A stretch of 64,000 bases of DNA from Stenotrophomonas sp. SAM-B (lineage in GTDB: Bacteria; Pseudomonadota; Gammaproteobacteria; Xanthomonadales; Xanthomonadaceae): contig NZ_JABBXB010000003.1 of assembly GCF_013387485.1 (NCBI RefSeq), positions 186,001-250,000 on the forward strand, read 5' to 3'. Shown in pieces: positions 49,814-57,929 of the stretch. A model generated the notes under the pieces. That model did not search any database, was not told the origin of the DNA, and worked only from the letters and a program-made list of their open reading frames with translations. The translations under genes and the position numbers were made by a program. Within the stretch, counting starts at the first letter, position 1, and every line of letters begins with the position of its first letter.

Positions 49814-50903
49814 CGAGTACGCTCCCTGTCTGCACTTCCTGCCATGGTGTGTCGTGGCCTTCGAGATAGTGCTCTGTCATCGATGTAGAAGAGTGGCCCA
49901 TAAGGCCCTGCACCTGCTCGATCGCCCAACCAGATTCGCTCAGCAAAGCACCGCCCAGGCTGCGGATTTCGTGGAAGCTCGGCGGGTTGTCGCCCTTGAT
50001 GCCGGCCGCTTCGCGCGCGTCGAGAAATGCTCGCGTCACCTGCTCGGGCATGACTTGCGTGTGGTGCTGCCGCGCTGCTGCGCGCTTGTTCGACGGCCTT
50101 GCGCGATCGGGAAGGCGATGCACCACGTAGGGCGACAGCACGGTGTCGCGTGCCTGGGCGAGCAAGGTGGACAGCTCGTCGCCGATCCTGATCTTCAACT
50201 TCACCAGCGTGCTGCCCTCGGTTTTCTGCGGGACCACCCACAGGAAGCCATCGCGCACGTCGGAGAACTTCAACGACACCACGTCCTCGCGGCGCAGCAG
50301 CGTCACCAGTGACAGGTCCATAGCCAGCCGCAGCCACGGCTCGGCCTTTTCCCAGATGGCCGAATAGGCCTCCTTCGTCAGGCGCGCGCGCTTGCGCTCG
50401 TGCTGGAACCGGCGCGTGGCGAGGACCGGGTTGGTGTCGATCCAGCCCTCCTGCACCGCGCAGGCCATGATCCAGCCAAGTACCAGACGGAACTGCTGGC
50501 GCGCGCGGTCGGACTCGGTGACACCGCGGATGAACTCCGCGCAATCCTTGACCGTGACCTCTTCCACCGGGCGGCTGCCGATGCCGGCCTCGGTGCGCCG
50601 GATCACGCTTTCGTAGACCTCTGCGGTCTTCGGTGCCCAGTTGCGACCGGGCACGTCGTCGCGTCGGAACACGGCGATCGCGTCGGCCACGGTCTCGCGC
50701 GAGCCTATGACTTTGTCGACCAGGTCGTTACCGGGCAACAGCATGGCGTTGAGCTTCTTGGCCGCGGCGAACGCCTTTGCCTGGTCCCGGCCCATGAATG
50801 TCTCGCGCTTGGTGACCGGGTGGCGGTATTTGAATCCGCCCTTGTTGGGGTAGAGATTGTCGGGCCAGCCTTGCCGGCCGGCGCTGCGCTTGCGTGGTGA
50901 CAT
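49806..50903 (-). CDS. Phage integrase (tyrosine recombinase)
   Basis: A 365-aa site-specific recombinase. All catalytic residues are visible: Arg204 (LLRREDV), Lys227 (PQKT), His311-x2-Arg314 (FHEIRS), His337 (MGHSS) and Tyr346 (MTEHYLEG). The N-terminal part resembles the arm-binding and SAM-like domains of lambda-type integrases. ATG 50903 (MSPRKRS) is preferred; the frame stays open upstream through the excisionase gene. It reads towards the tRNA-Pro and is encoded just after the excisionase. Confidence 0.96.
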   Translation of the reverse strand: MSPRKRSAGRQGWPDNLYPNKGGFKYRHPVTKRETFMGRDQAKAFAAAKKLNAMLLPGNDLVDKVIGSRETVADAIAVFRRDDVPGRNWAPKTAEVYESVIRRTEAGIGSRPVEEVTVKDCAEFIRGVTESDRARQQFRLVLGWIMACAVQEGWIDTNPVLATRRFQHERKRARLTKEAYSAIWEKAEPWLRLAMDLSLVTLLRREDVVSLKFSDVRDGFLWVVPQKTEGSTLVKLKIRIGDELSTLLAQARDTVLSPYVVHRLPDRARPSNKRAAARQHHTQVMPEQVTRAFLDAREAAGIKGDNPPSFHEIRSLGGALLSESGWAIEQVQGLMGHSSTSMTEHYLEGHDTPWQEVQTGSVLVR

Positions 50904-50908
50904 TGTTC

Positions 50909-51106
50909 CTATCCTGCTTTCAGTACCCGCTCGACCAGGTTGTCCCCGTCGGCGAGCCATGCGTGTTCGTCGATGAACCAGGTGCCGCCCACCTTTTTTG
51001 CGGGGATCTTTCCATCTCGAAGCCAGCGCTGGAGTGTGGGAAGACTTGGCCGACTTGCCTTGTCGAAGTACCGATCTAGCCATTTTTCTGTGGTCATCAG
51101 GTGCAT
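50909..51106 (-). CDS. Excisionase-like small DNA-binding protein
   Basis: A 65-aa protein with a winged-helix MerR/Xis-like fold (PSLPTLQRWLRDGKIPAKKVGGTWFIDEHAWL). AAGGAG stands six bases before the ATG. It ends 5 bases before the integrase start, the usual xis-int arrangement, and should direct the integrase towards excision. Confidence 0.85.
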   Translation of the reverse strand: MHLMTTEKWLDRYFDKASRPSLPTLQRWLRDGKIPAKKVGGTWFIDEHAWLADGDNLVERVLKAG

Positions 51107-51243
51107 TTTTTCTCCTTCGGACCATTGCCTCCGTTGCGACCGGCGGTATGAGGCTGCGCGTTCATATCTGATGGATCAGCCGCGACTCTGCGTGCGGAAA
51201 GCGATAGCATCAGAGCAGTCATCCGCTGACTCTGGTGTGGCTT

Positions 51244-51852
51244 ATGGCAATTCCGCCCCCAATCCCGCACGGCAGGCAGTCTTTTCACCTTCGCTCTTGG
51301 CAGGACTTGGTAGCCAAGCTCAGTTTTGAGATTGAGGAGTTCGACCGCACCAGGTTGATTGACCGCGACCCGGAGTTCAGGACATTTCGAGCAGTCAATG
51401 GAGCCGTCACTGCATGGCACATCGGAGACTGGCTTTGGGACTGGATGACTAGGCATCAGCCGCAGTATTTCGTACCCGCAGCGGAACACGTTGGAATATC
51501 GATTCTTGCGGAACACGATTCGGCGAGAATCGCTGCATTGCTTGCGAAGGGGATGGCGACAAAGCACCGGGATTTGGCAATCTGCCGAACTATCACCAAC
51601 GCATACAAACACGTGAGAAGTACTCGATTTCCCGATGTCCTCACGACGCATCCGGTTCACGTCTTGCAGGTTGTTCGAGGGACAGACAGGGCTGCGGGCG
51701 AGTCCTGGCACGATTTGAGAGTCTTCTCGGATGGGCAAGTACACGAAATTGCCGATGTGTTGAAGGGAGCGGCGGCTTCGTGGACCTCGCTTTTTATGCA
51801 CTGTGGCCTCTGGACCGTCCGCGACGGCTGGATTGTGGAGACGCGTCCATAA
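51244..51852 (+). CDS. Unassigned 202-aa protein (phage cargo)
   Basis: Not recognised by name. It is predicted to be mainly helical, with a TAWHIGDWLWDWM stretch (Trp-His-x2-Asp-Trp) near residue 60 and an ICRTITNAYKHV stretch (R-x3-N-x2-K-H) near residue 118. From memory, similar WH..DW plus R...N..KH pairs recur in uncharacterised bacterial proteins; an HEPN-like RNase role is possible but unproven. The gene is plus-strand, lower in GC, and sits between the minus-strand excisionase and methyltransferase genes. A GTG nine bases upstream is an alternative start. Confidence 0.7.
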   Translation: MAIPPPIPHGRQSFHLRSWQDLVAKLSFEIEEFDRTRLIDRDPEFRTFRAVNGAVTAWHIGDWLWDWMTRHQPQYFVPAAEHVGISILAEHDSARIAALLAKGMATKHRDLAICRTITNAYKHVRSTRFPDVLTTHPVHVLQVVRGTDRAAGESWHDLRVFSDGQVHEIADVLKGAAASWTSLFMHCGLWTVRDGWIVETRP

Positions 51853-51881
51853 ATCCACGTCGATCATGGGAACAGTAGTTT

Positions 51882-53981
51882 TCATGCAGCGTCCGCGAGT
51901 CGTGCTGCTGCCGGGTCCAGATTGGCCTCGGCCAGTGCGCGCAGCGGCGGCGGGCTGACGCTGTTGCCGACCATGCGCACGGCTGCGCTGGTGGTCAGCG
52001 GGGTGCCGTTCGCCGTGCGGTCGATGATGTAGCCCACCGGGAAGCCCTGCGCGCGGTACAGCTCGTGCGGCTTCAGCATGCGCAGGCCGATATCGACGAT
52101 GACGTAGGGGGTGCCCTTGATCACCACCGTGACCAGCGCCAGCCGGTCCTTGGTGGTGATGGTGTCGGCCGGGTCGGTCAGGCTCGGCACGTTGGCGCCG
52201 GTGCCGTAGTACTTCACCAGGAAGGCGGCCACGCGCAGTGCGCCTTCCTGATGCTCCGGCGACAGCTGGGCAAGGTCTGCGGTTACCAGCTGCTGCTGAC
52301 TGCCGGTGGCGGTGATCGTGTTGACCGGGTTGCGTGCATCGCGCCCGCCGCCCTCGTAGAAACCACCGTTGGCCTGCTCGAGGAAGGCGGTAGCCACGCA
52401 GTGGTGTTCGGCCTGCGCGGCAACTGTGGAAAGCGGAGCGCGCGCGTCTGCGCCGACCATGTTCCTGCGCAGGGTGACCAGGCTGGCGGCAGCGATGCCC
52501 AGCGCGTGCGCAGCGCCTGCAGGCCGGGCCGCGCCAGCACCCGATGTGATCGTGGGCACCGGATCGGTGACCGGCGTGCCGATGCTGTCACCCTGGAACT
52601 TCACGAGGTGCGGCGCCGCGATCGCGTGCTTGATGCCACCGGCCACAACCGTGCCCAGCGGCTGCTGCAGGTCCAATGCACGCGGTGCTTGGCCGGCGCG
52701 CTCGCCGTAGCCAGTCTGCACCAGCACCGGCGCCACCAGCGCGGTGTCCGCCTTCGCGGTCATGGTGTACAGGGGATCAGCGCCAGAGCGCGGCTCCGAC
52801 TGGCCGGCCCGGCCGCCAACGCCGGCAAGGATCGGCGTGACCACGGAGAAGTGGCCGCCCTTCACCCCGGCGCAGACGGTACGCAGTGGCTCGTCGGCTC
52901 GCATGGTGCCCAGCGAATGGCTGCTGTTCGCGTGCTCGGCAATGAACGGGGCAAGCTCGGGCATGGCCAGCATCAGCTCGCCGCGGTGTGCAGCGGTGAT
53001 GGTGCGCAGCGGCTCGTGCACGCCATGGACGCGGTCGGCACCCTGGTGGGTCACCGGCACAATGAACGGGTCCGCCGACTGGATCACGTGGCGCACGGTG
53101 CCCTTGGCAATGCGACGCATGGTGGCGTCTGCCAGTGGCCGCTTCCGCCCGAAGATGGACGGGCAGGGGATGCTGAAGTCCAGGCAATCGGCGGCGGATA
53201 CGCGCGGCTGCTGGCCCGGCGCGGTGCCGTGGCTTGCCGCCGGCCACACGATCGGCTCGCCGTCGCGGCGGCCGAGCAGGAACAGGCGTTCCCGGCTGGT
53301 GCCGGCGCCGTAGTCGCTCGCCACGAGCTTGCGCCATTCGACCGCGTAGCCCAGCGCACGCAGCGCGGCGACGAACTGCCGCCAGGTGCGGCCGGTGCGG
53401 CTCTTGTCCGGCACCAGCTGCTGATGCTCGACCGGCACGCGCTCGCCGCGCGCTGCGGCGGTGCCGTCCATCTTCAGGACGCGACCGGTGGTCTTACAGC
53501 GCTTGGCGATCAGCGGGCCCCAGGTCAGGATCTGCCACACGTTCTCCATCGAGAAGATGCGCGGCGCGGTGTTGGTGCCGTTGACTAGGTCAGCGCGCAG
53601 CAGCATGCCAATCCACTTCAGCACGACCCACGACAGGGCGCGGGTCTTCCGGCTGCGCGGCTGGCCGCCCTTGGCCTGGCTGAAGTGGGTGCAGTCCGGA
53701 GACGCATGGAACCAGCCGATCGCGCGGCTGGCCACGTCTACGCGCGGGTCCGCATGCCAGATGTCTTCGCGGTGGTGGCTGGTGAGCGGGTGGTTCGCCG
53801 CGTGCATGCCGATCGCCAGCGCGTCGTGGTTGTAGGCGAGCGCCGGGTCTTGGCCCAGCGCCTGCTTCAGCGCCTCGCTGGCGCCGCCGCCGCCGGCGAA
53901 TAGATCGACCACGATCTCACCGGCGCGCAGGCGCGAGCGCTGCGGTAGCGGGAAATTGAACGAGCGGGAGCCATCAGCCAT
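51882..53981 (-). CDS. Phage C5-cytosine DNA methyltransferase with repeat-built recognition region
   Basis: A 699-aa enzyme that methylates C5 of cytosine. Motif I (VVDLFAGGGGASEA, residues 24-37), motif IV with catalytic Cys97 (SPDCTHFS), motif VI (MENV, 145-148), motif VIII (RERLFLLGRRD) and motifs IX/X at the C-terminus (RMVGNSVSPPPL) are intact. Between about residues 320 and 610 the target-recognition region is made of eight related blocks, each opening with a P-L/V-x-T-I/V core (near 323, 364, 402, 440, 473, 515, 551 and 603) and usually followed by a hydrophobic strand such as LVAPVL. No cognate restriction enzyme is encoded nearby. A role in protecting phage DNA is inferred. Confidence 0.92.
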   Translation of the reverse strand: MADGSRSFNFPLPQRSRLRAGEIVVDLFAGGGGASEALKQALGQDPALAYNHDALAIGMHAANHPLTSHHREDIWHADPRVDVASRAIGWFHASPDCTHFSQAKGGQPRSRKTRALSWVVLKWIGMLLRADLVNGTNTAPRIFSMENVWQILTWGPLIAKRCKTTGRVLKMDGTAAARGERVPVEHQQLVPDKSRTGRTWRQFVAALRALGYAVEWRKLVASDYGAGTSRERLFLLGRRDGEPIVWPAASHGTAPGQQPRVSAADCLDFSIPCPSIFGRKRPLADATMRRIAKGTVRHVIQSADPFIVPVTHQGADRVHGVHEPLRTITAAHRGELMLAMPELAPFIAEHANSSHSLGTMRADEPLRTVCAGVKGGHFSVVTPILAGVGGRAGQSEPRSGADPLYTMTAKADTALVAPVLVQTGYGERAGQAPRALDLQQPLGTVVAGGIKHAIAAPHLVKFQGDSIGTPVTDPVPTITSGAGAARPAGAAHALGIAAASLVTLRRNMVGADARAPLSTVAAQAEHHCVATAFLEQANGGFYEGGGRDARNPVNTITATGSQQQLVTADLAQLSPEHQEGALRVAAFLVKYYGTGANVPSLTDPADTITTKDRLALVTVVIKGTPYVIVDIGLRMLKPHELYRAQGFPVGYIIDRTANGTPLTTSAAVRMVGNSVSPPPLRALAEANLDPAAARLADAA

Positions 53982-55155
53982 GGGGGCAGTCCTTGTGTTC
54001 GCTATCGGGGCGCAGTCGGGTGCGACGGTGGAGTGGAGGCTTAATGGTGGCTAGGGAGGCGAGCTTAGTCGCGTCGCGGCTAGGCACAGCTCTAGTTGTG
54101 CGGCGCACAGATTCCTTTCTGCTGTCACCCTGCGGAGTACCACTTACTAGGCTACGTTTGATCGCGTGCGTGGGGTGACGAGGCCGGACGTAGTTCATGA
54201 CAGAATCGGCATGAAGATCGGGGGTGCAGAGATGACTAAGCGACGGATTGTTGAGCTTTTGGTTAGCCCATGGTTTCTGGCACCCCTTTGCTTCGGGAGC
54301 GGAGCTGGACTTGCAGTTGCAATCCTGGGGGTACCGCTTCTCTGGACACCAGAGGCGGCAGGTTGGGCATCTGCCATCGGAACAAGTGCGGCAGCCATTG
54401 TTGCTTTGGTGGTCGGGGTAGTGCCTGAGATCAATCGCCGACGCGAAATGGAAATCAAGTCCTTCGCGCAAATGCACGTAACTGAGTCCTCCTTGGAAAC
54501 TCAGCTCTTGCATGTCAGTGTGGCAATCGAGCACGCACGACAAGAGTTCTTGGATGCTGCGGCTCGGAGAGCGATATTTGCCGCCATGGAGAAGTTCGAT
54601 CCAATGCCCGTGGCTGCGCTCCTCAACTTCCCCGAACACCTCGGCCCAGGAGTACTCGGCAACACTTCGCGTTGTGTCGTGGATATGAACCGCGTCGACG
54701 CGTTGATGCGTACCTTTCGAAGTGTCCCCTCCGAAAGTGTGATCGAAGGCGGAGAGTGGCTGACAGGGGTACTGGTTAGTGCATACCTCTCGATGGATGA
54801 CGCGCGGAGTGCATACAGCGTGGCGCTTGGCCGCAAGCCGTCGCGTTTGCCCGAAGTGCCGGCGGAGGTGATCGCGGCACGTGCTGCGAATGAGTGAGAT
54901 CGCCGATACCCCCCCGATCAGCGTAGTTTCGAAATCGTTCACCTGGACGCGCAGCCGGGGGAGTGCAACGCGCAGCGCGACAATCATGCTTCGGCGAGCG
55001 TCCCCGTGATAGAAGTTCAGGCTGACGACGTGCGCCACGCAGCTACGGTCGCGAGGGAGTAATCGATAGACGAACCCGAAAAGACCCATCGGGAAACGGC
55101 CCCAAGAGAGCCCGTCAAGCTTCTTCGGCGAGCGCCGCGCCACCAAGCGGCTCAT
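53974..55155 (-). pseudogene. Leftward operon gene, probably interrupted by the 54211-54897 gene
   Basis: A 393-codon frame starts with ATGA overlap on the gene at 55152-55655 and ends overlapping the methyltransferase start, so both ends fit the operon. Only the first ~90 residues (to about base 54,890, with GRFPMGLFGFVYRLLPRD and PRLRVQVNDFETTLIGG) look like a real protein; the rest is the antisense of the plus-strand membrane-protein gene. One reading is that a cargo gene was inserted into this gene. Another is that the real product ends early by frameshift near the C7 run at 54909-54915. No family assigned. Confidence 0.4.
54211..54897 (+). CDS. Two-helix membrane protein, unknown (phage cargo)
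   Basis: A 228-aa protein. Two hydrophobic helices lie near residues 17-42 and 49-75, followed by a soluble, mostly helical C-terminal domain with no recognised motif. The gene is plus-strand and clearly lower in GC than its minus-strand neighbours. The long opposite-strand frame across it is rich in Arg, His, Cys and Ser, as antisense frames are. The architecture (membrane anchor plus cytosolic domain) resembles superinfection-exclusion or defence proteins; this is inference. ATG 54232 is an alternative start. Confidence 0.7.
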   Translation: MKIGGAEMTKRRIVELLVSPWFLAPLCFGSGAGLAVAILGVPLLWTPEAAGWASAIGTSAAAIVALVVGVVPEINRRREMEIKSFAQMHVTESSLETQLLHVSVAIEHARQEFLDAAARRAIFAAMEKFDPMPVAALLNFPEHLGPGVLGNTSRCVVDMNRVDALMRTFRSVPSESVIEGGEWLTGVLVSAYLSMDDARSAYSVALGRKPSRLPEVPAEVIAARAANE

Positions 55156-55655
55156 GGGTGGCCTCGTTGCGCGGTTGCCTGCGCCAGCCGTTGGCTGCCG
55201 GAGGCGTCATTGATCTCGCGGCGGGTCATCTCGCGACGGGTTGGGGTATTGCCCAGGACTTCGACCTTACCGCCGGCGCGCCGGAACGCGGCAAGCTGAT
55301 CGGCGATTTCGGCGCGATCCCGGTCCTTGTGCTGGACCGTGGTGCTGTTGTGGCTGCCCGTGGGCACCGAGCGCATCACACGCGCGGCAGCGGCCCGAGT
55401 CGGCTGCACACGTGCATCTGGGGCACGCATCAACCTGTGCATGGTGGGCGTCAGCATCCAGATCCTGTCACCCCTGTTGATGCTGGCTTGCACCTGACCG
55501 GTATCGCACATTACCGCCAGCGAACTTTTGAGTTGCTTGGTGGAGCAGTCGATGCCGGCAGCGAGAAGCTGCTCGGCGGTTGCGCCAGCCGGGCGATCGA
55601 GCAGGAGTGCCCGGATTGAGGCGGCGCGGCCATGGCGTTGAATCTTGGCGGTCAT
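55152..55655 (-). CDS. Phage protein, unknown, N-terminal winged-helix-like
   Basis: A 167-aa basic protein. Residues 5-70 (RALLLDRPAGATAEQLLAAGI ... VMCDTGQVQASINRGDRIWML) read like a small winged-helix domain; the rest is polar and probably flexible. The ATG overlaps the stop of the upstream 98-aa gene (ATGA), and its own stop overlaps the next start. It is part of the leftward early operon. Confidence 0.7.
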   Translation of the reverse strand: MTAKIQRHGRAASIRALLLDRPAGATAEQLLAAGIDCSTKQLKSSLAVMCDTGQVQASINRGDRIWMLTPTMHRLMRAPDARVQPTRAAAARVMRSVPTGSHNSTTVQHKDRDRAEIADQLAAFRRAGGKVEVLGNTPTRREMTRREINDASGSQRLAQATAQRGHP

Positions 55656-55948
55656 GCAATTTCCTTGGGGGTCTGGTCGCGCACGGTCACGCCTTGTCGA
55701 TCGAGCCAGCGACGGGCCGCCTGCAGCGACTTCTGAGAGAGGGGGTAGTGGCCTGCGCCTATCCGCAACTGACGGCCACGGACGGTCGCGGTGCGCCCCT
55801 TAGCAGCCGAGACCTCGGTCGGGACGGCGCTGTAGGGGCTGGCATACAGCCCGGCCCACAGCCAGCCCGCGCAGACCATCAGCACCAGGGTGGTGCCATG
55901 GCTGCCAGTGGGGAACGAATGCTCAACGGGGAGAGCCGACGCTTTCAT
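55652..55948 (-). CDS. Small phage membrane protein, unknown
   Basis: A 98-aa protein with one hydrophobic helix (about residues 20-38, TLVLMVCAGWLWAGLY) and a basic C-terminal part (SLQAARRWLDRQGV). It overlaps its neighbours on both sides as ATGA. Confidence 0.65.
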   Translation of the reverse strand: MKASALPVEHSFPTGSHGTTLVLMVCAGWLWAGLYASPYSAVPTEVSAAKGRTATVRGRQLRIGAGHYPLSQKSLQAARRWLDRQGVTVRDQTPKEIA

Positions 55949-56136
55949 GCGGCATCCGCCTGGTCAGCAGAGGCGCGATATGAGGCAGCGAGCACATCCC
56001 ATTGCGACGCGAAGCGCCGCAACGTCTCTGCCAGCTCTTCATGGTCGACCATGGACTCGGCATCGGCTTCCACGCGCAGTGCCGCGGCGTATGCCGCCTT
56101 GGCCTCGGCAACCTTGAGGTAGTAGTCGCGGGTCAT
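55945..56136 (-). CDS. Small helical phage protein, unknown
   Basis: A 63-aa Ala-rich helical protein (VAEAKAAYAAALRVEAD ... LAETLRRFASQWDVLAASY) with ATGA overlaps at both ends. Coding is supported by its place in the overlapping chain. Confidence 0.6.
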   Translation of the reverse strand: MTRDYYLKVAEAKAAYAAALRVEADAESMVDHEELAETLRRFASQWDVLAASYRASADQADAA

Positions 56137-56405
56137 GGGGCCCCCGCGCTGAGGCGTGCCTGCTCGACCAAGGCAGTGGCTTGCGCCATGCCCGATTTGG
56201 TCAGCGTGGCCTGCGTCGGAAAACTTGGGTCGTCGTAGTCGATCAATGCGCGCTCGTAGAGCCAGTTGGTGACCCGCCGCGTAAAGACCTTAGCGGGCTG
56301 CCTGGTCGAGCAGAAGCCGCCACGGGTGCGCTTCAGCACATGGCCGGCCGCAGCGAAGGCAGTAACGAGCGCGGCACGCTCCAAGGGTTTGAGTGGTGCA
56401 GCCAT
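56133..56405 (-). CDS. Small phage protein, winged-helix-like, unknown
   Basis: A 90-aa protein (PLERAALVTAFAAAGHVLKRTRGGF ... VTNWLYERALIDYDDPSFPTQATLTKSG) whose pattern resembles a small winged-helix domain. GGAG lies before the ATG. Its stop overlaps the next gene. Confidence 0.65.
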   Translation of the reverse strand: MAAPLKPLERAALVTAFAAAGHVLKRTRGGFCSTRQPAKVFTRRVTNWLYERALIDYDDPSFPTQATLTKSGMAQATALVEQARLSAGAP

Positions 56406-56418
56406 TGCGTTCTCCAGG

Positions 56419-56715
56419 TCAGGCGGCGTGCTGTGCAGGCAGGCGCGCCAGCACGGCGGCGCGGGCACGGGCAAGGTGGGAAATTGGGATCAGCTGCGAT
56501 GCCAGATCCGGATCGGTCCAGCGCAGCTCGGCGATCGCGAGGGACTCACTCGGTACCGTTGCTCTCTGGCAGAGATGGCACTCGAAGTGCAAGAGGGCCG
56601 GCACAGGTGCGCCGAGCTGGTGGCCTGCCGGCGCACCAGTAGTCGTCACGATTTGCGGGCGGTGCCTTGGGCGGCACAGCGGTACAGAGGCGGGGGCAGG
56701 GCGGGAAGTCTGCAT
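56419..56715 (-). CDS. Small phage protein with CxxC, unknown
   Basis: A 98-aa protein with FECHLCQ (Cys-x2-Cys) in the middle and a His-rich N-terminal half, perhaps a small zinc-binding protein. ATG 56715 was chosen; a GTG at 56727 is also possible. Confidence 0.55.
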   Translation of the reverse strand: MQTSRPAPASVPLCRPRHRPQIVTTTGAPAGHQLGAPVPALLHFECHLCQRATVPSESLAIAELRWTDPDLASQLIPISHLARARAAVLARLPAQHAA

Positions 56716-56719
56716 GGCA

Positions 56720-56869
56720 TCACCCACGAACGCTGGAGGACGCCGCCCAGCGCGCCTGATTGGCGTCGCGGTCGGCGTGGGCCTGGCTGATCTCCACCAG
56801 GCGGAGAGGCACGACGATGGCTGCCACAGCGCCGACGAGGGCCCACGCGATCCGGTACCGGCGGTTCAT
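56720..56869 (-). CDS. Very small phage membrane peptide (49 aa)
   Basis: Starts MNRRYRIAWALVGAVAAIVV: a basic N-terminus and one hydrophobic helix, then a polar tail. It overlaps the stop of the upstream gene (ATGA at its start) and ends 4 bases before the next ATG. Coding is inferred from this tiling. Confidence 0.5.
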   Translation of the reverse strand: MNRRYRIAWALVGAVAAIVVPLRLVEISQAHADRDANQARWAASSSVRG

Positions 56870-57096
56870 GCCCGCACCTCGGCTGCCATATCGCGCGATT
56901 CGGCTTCAACGCGGCGGGCGGCAACCCCCATGCGGCGCGATCGGCGCAGCTGGTTACGGCTGTGCTCGCCAGCGCTGCGGGCTCGCAGGACGTTGGCGCG
57001 GGTGTGGTCGCGGGCGGCCTGCGCCAGCAGGCACGAGGCGGCCTGGGGCAGCAGCGGGGCCTTGGGCAGGGAGTCGGCAGCGGTGCGGTAGGACAT
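56866..57096 (-). CDS. First gene of the leftward phage operon, unknown
   Basis: A 76-aa basic protein rich in Arg and Ala, predicted helical (LLAQAARDHTRANVLRARSAGEHSRNQLRRSRRMGVAARRVEAE). GGAGAG precedes the ATG. It is the first gene after the leftward promoter at 57230-57258, the position of early phage genes such as antiterminators, but no known motif is seen. Confidence 0.65.
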   Translation of the reverse strand: MSYRTAADSLPKAPLLPQAASCLLAQAARDHTRANVLRARSAGEHSRNQLRRSRRMGVAARRVEAESRDMAAEVRA

Positions 57097-57229
57097 GGCG
57101 CTCTCCGTAGAAAAGGAGGGCGCCGGCGGGCCTATTGCCTGGGGAGGGGCATCTGCGGCTCAGCAGGGGAGGGCTGGAGCGCAGTGACGACCCGCCGGTC
57201 GCCCGTCGGCTGGGGTGCCGACGGTGCGA

Positions 57230-57273
57230 TTTATCTCACAGCTAAATCATCAACGCAATAGCTGTCAGCTAAA
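57230..57273 (-). promoter_or_regulatory. Leftward early promoter with operators O1 and O2
   Basis: On the minus strand TTGCGT (57253-57258) and GATAAA (57230-57235) are 17 bases apart. Operator O1 (TTTATCTCACAGCTAAA, 57230-57246) covers the -10 and spacer. Operator O2 (AATAGCTGTCAGCTAAA, 57257-57273) reaches the -35. Both share the arms of the sites beside the repressor gene, so the repressor should shut this promoter. Confidence 0.75.
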
Positions 57274-57282
57274 TTGATGGTA

Positions 57283-57311
57283 TTGGGCTGTTGGACCCTA
57301 GGCGCGATAAT
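57283..57311 (+). promoter_or_regulatory. Promoter of the DUF4124 gene
   Basis: TTGGGC (57283-57288) and GATAAT (57306-57311), 17 bases apart, read rightward into the gene at 57341. It is outside the operators, so the gene could be expressed in the lysogen. Confidence 0.6.
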
Positions 57312-57340
57312 GCAGGTAGTCAGGGAGAGTGGGGTGCAGG

Positions 57341-57907
57341 ATGCGGATCTGGAGCGTGTTTGTAGCGTTGCTGGCAGTTGGGCTGACCTCAGCGCCGGCG
57401 GCAGGCCAGGTTTACAAGTGCAAAGGGCCTGGCGGAGAGACGGTCTATGCTCAGAATCCCTGCGGCAGCTCCGCTGAGCAGGTCAAGCTGAGATCGACTC
57501 GCCCCGCGACCCGATCAGATGCGGAGCTGGCGAACCGAGAGGCTGTCTTCCGCTCAACGGATATGACCGATATCGCCATCGCTGAAAGAAACTGCCTGTC
57601 GTCCGCAAATTCCAGCATTTTTGGCCCGGTGAACAGTCGAGCTGCCGATTACCAGCGGCAGATCGCGGCGCTCCATAGCGAAGCAGCTACCGCAAAGAAC
57701 AATCTTGCTGGTGCGACGTTCCAGGCAGGCATTCGCAATCAGATTGCCGCCCTGCAAAGTACGTTGAGCGCTGAGCGGCTAGGGGCCGATAGTGCGATGG
57801 CCGCTTCTCGGCAGCGCTGCGCAGACGAAAGGCGCAGCAAGGAAGCGGCCGTCAGAAGTGTCTATGACGCGCGTTCCGACGGTGCGCGGCCAGCGGCTGG
57901 GCACTAA
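57341..57907 (+). CDS. DUF4124-domain exported protein (lysogenic conversion candidate)
   Basis: A 188-aa protein with a cleavable signal peptide (VALLAVGLTSAPAAG) and an N-terminal DUF4124 domain (VYKCKGPGGETVYAQNPCG, with two Cys). A helical, Ala/Gln-rich part follows (about 85-180), perhaps coiled. DUF4124 proteins are common envelope proteins of xanthomonads, so this gene may come from a host. It has its own promoter and lies inside the immunity region against the repressor strand, the typical place of an independently expressed extra gene. Confidence 0.75.
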   Translation: MRIWSVFVALLAVGLTSAPAAGQVYKCKGPGGETVYAQNPCGSSAEQVKLRSTRPATRSDAELANREAVFRSTDMTDIAIAERNCLSSANSSIFGPVNSRAADYQRQIAALHSEAATAKNNLAGATFQAGIRNQIAALQSTLSAERLGADSAMAASRQRCADERRSKEAAVRSVYDARSDGARPAAGH

Positions 57908-57929
57908 GCGCCAGCCGCGAAAAACAGCT

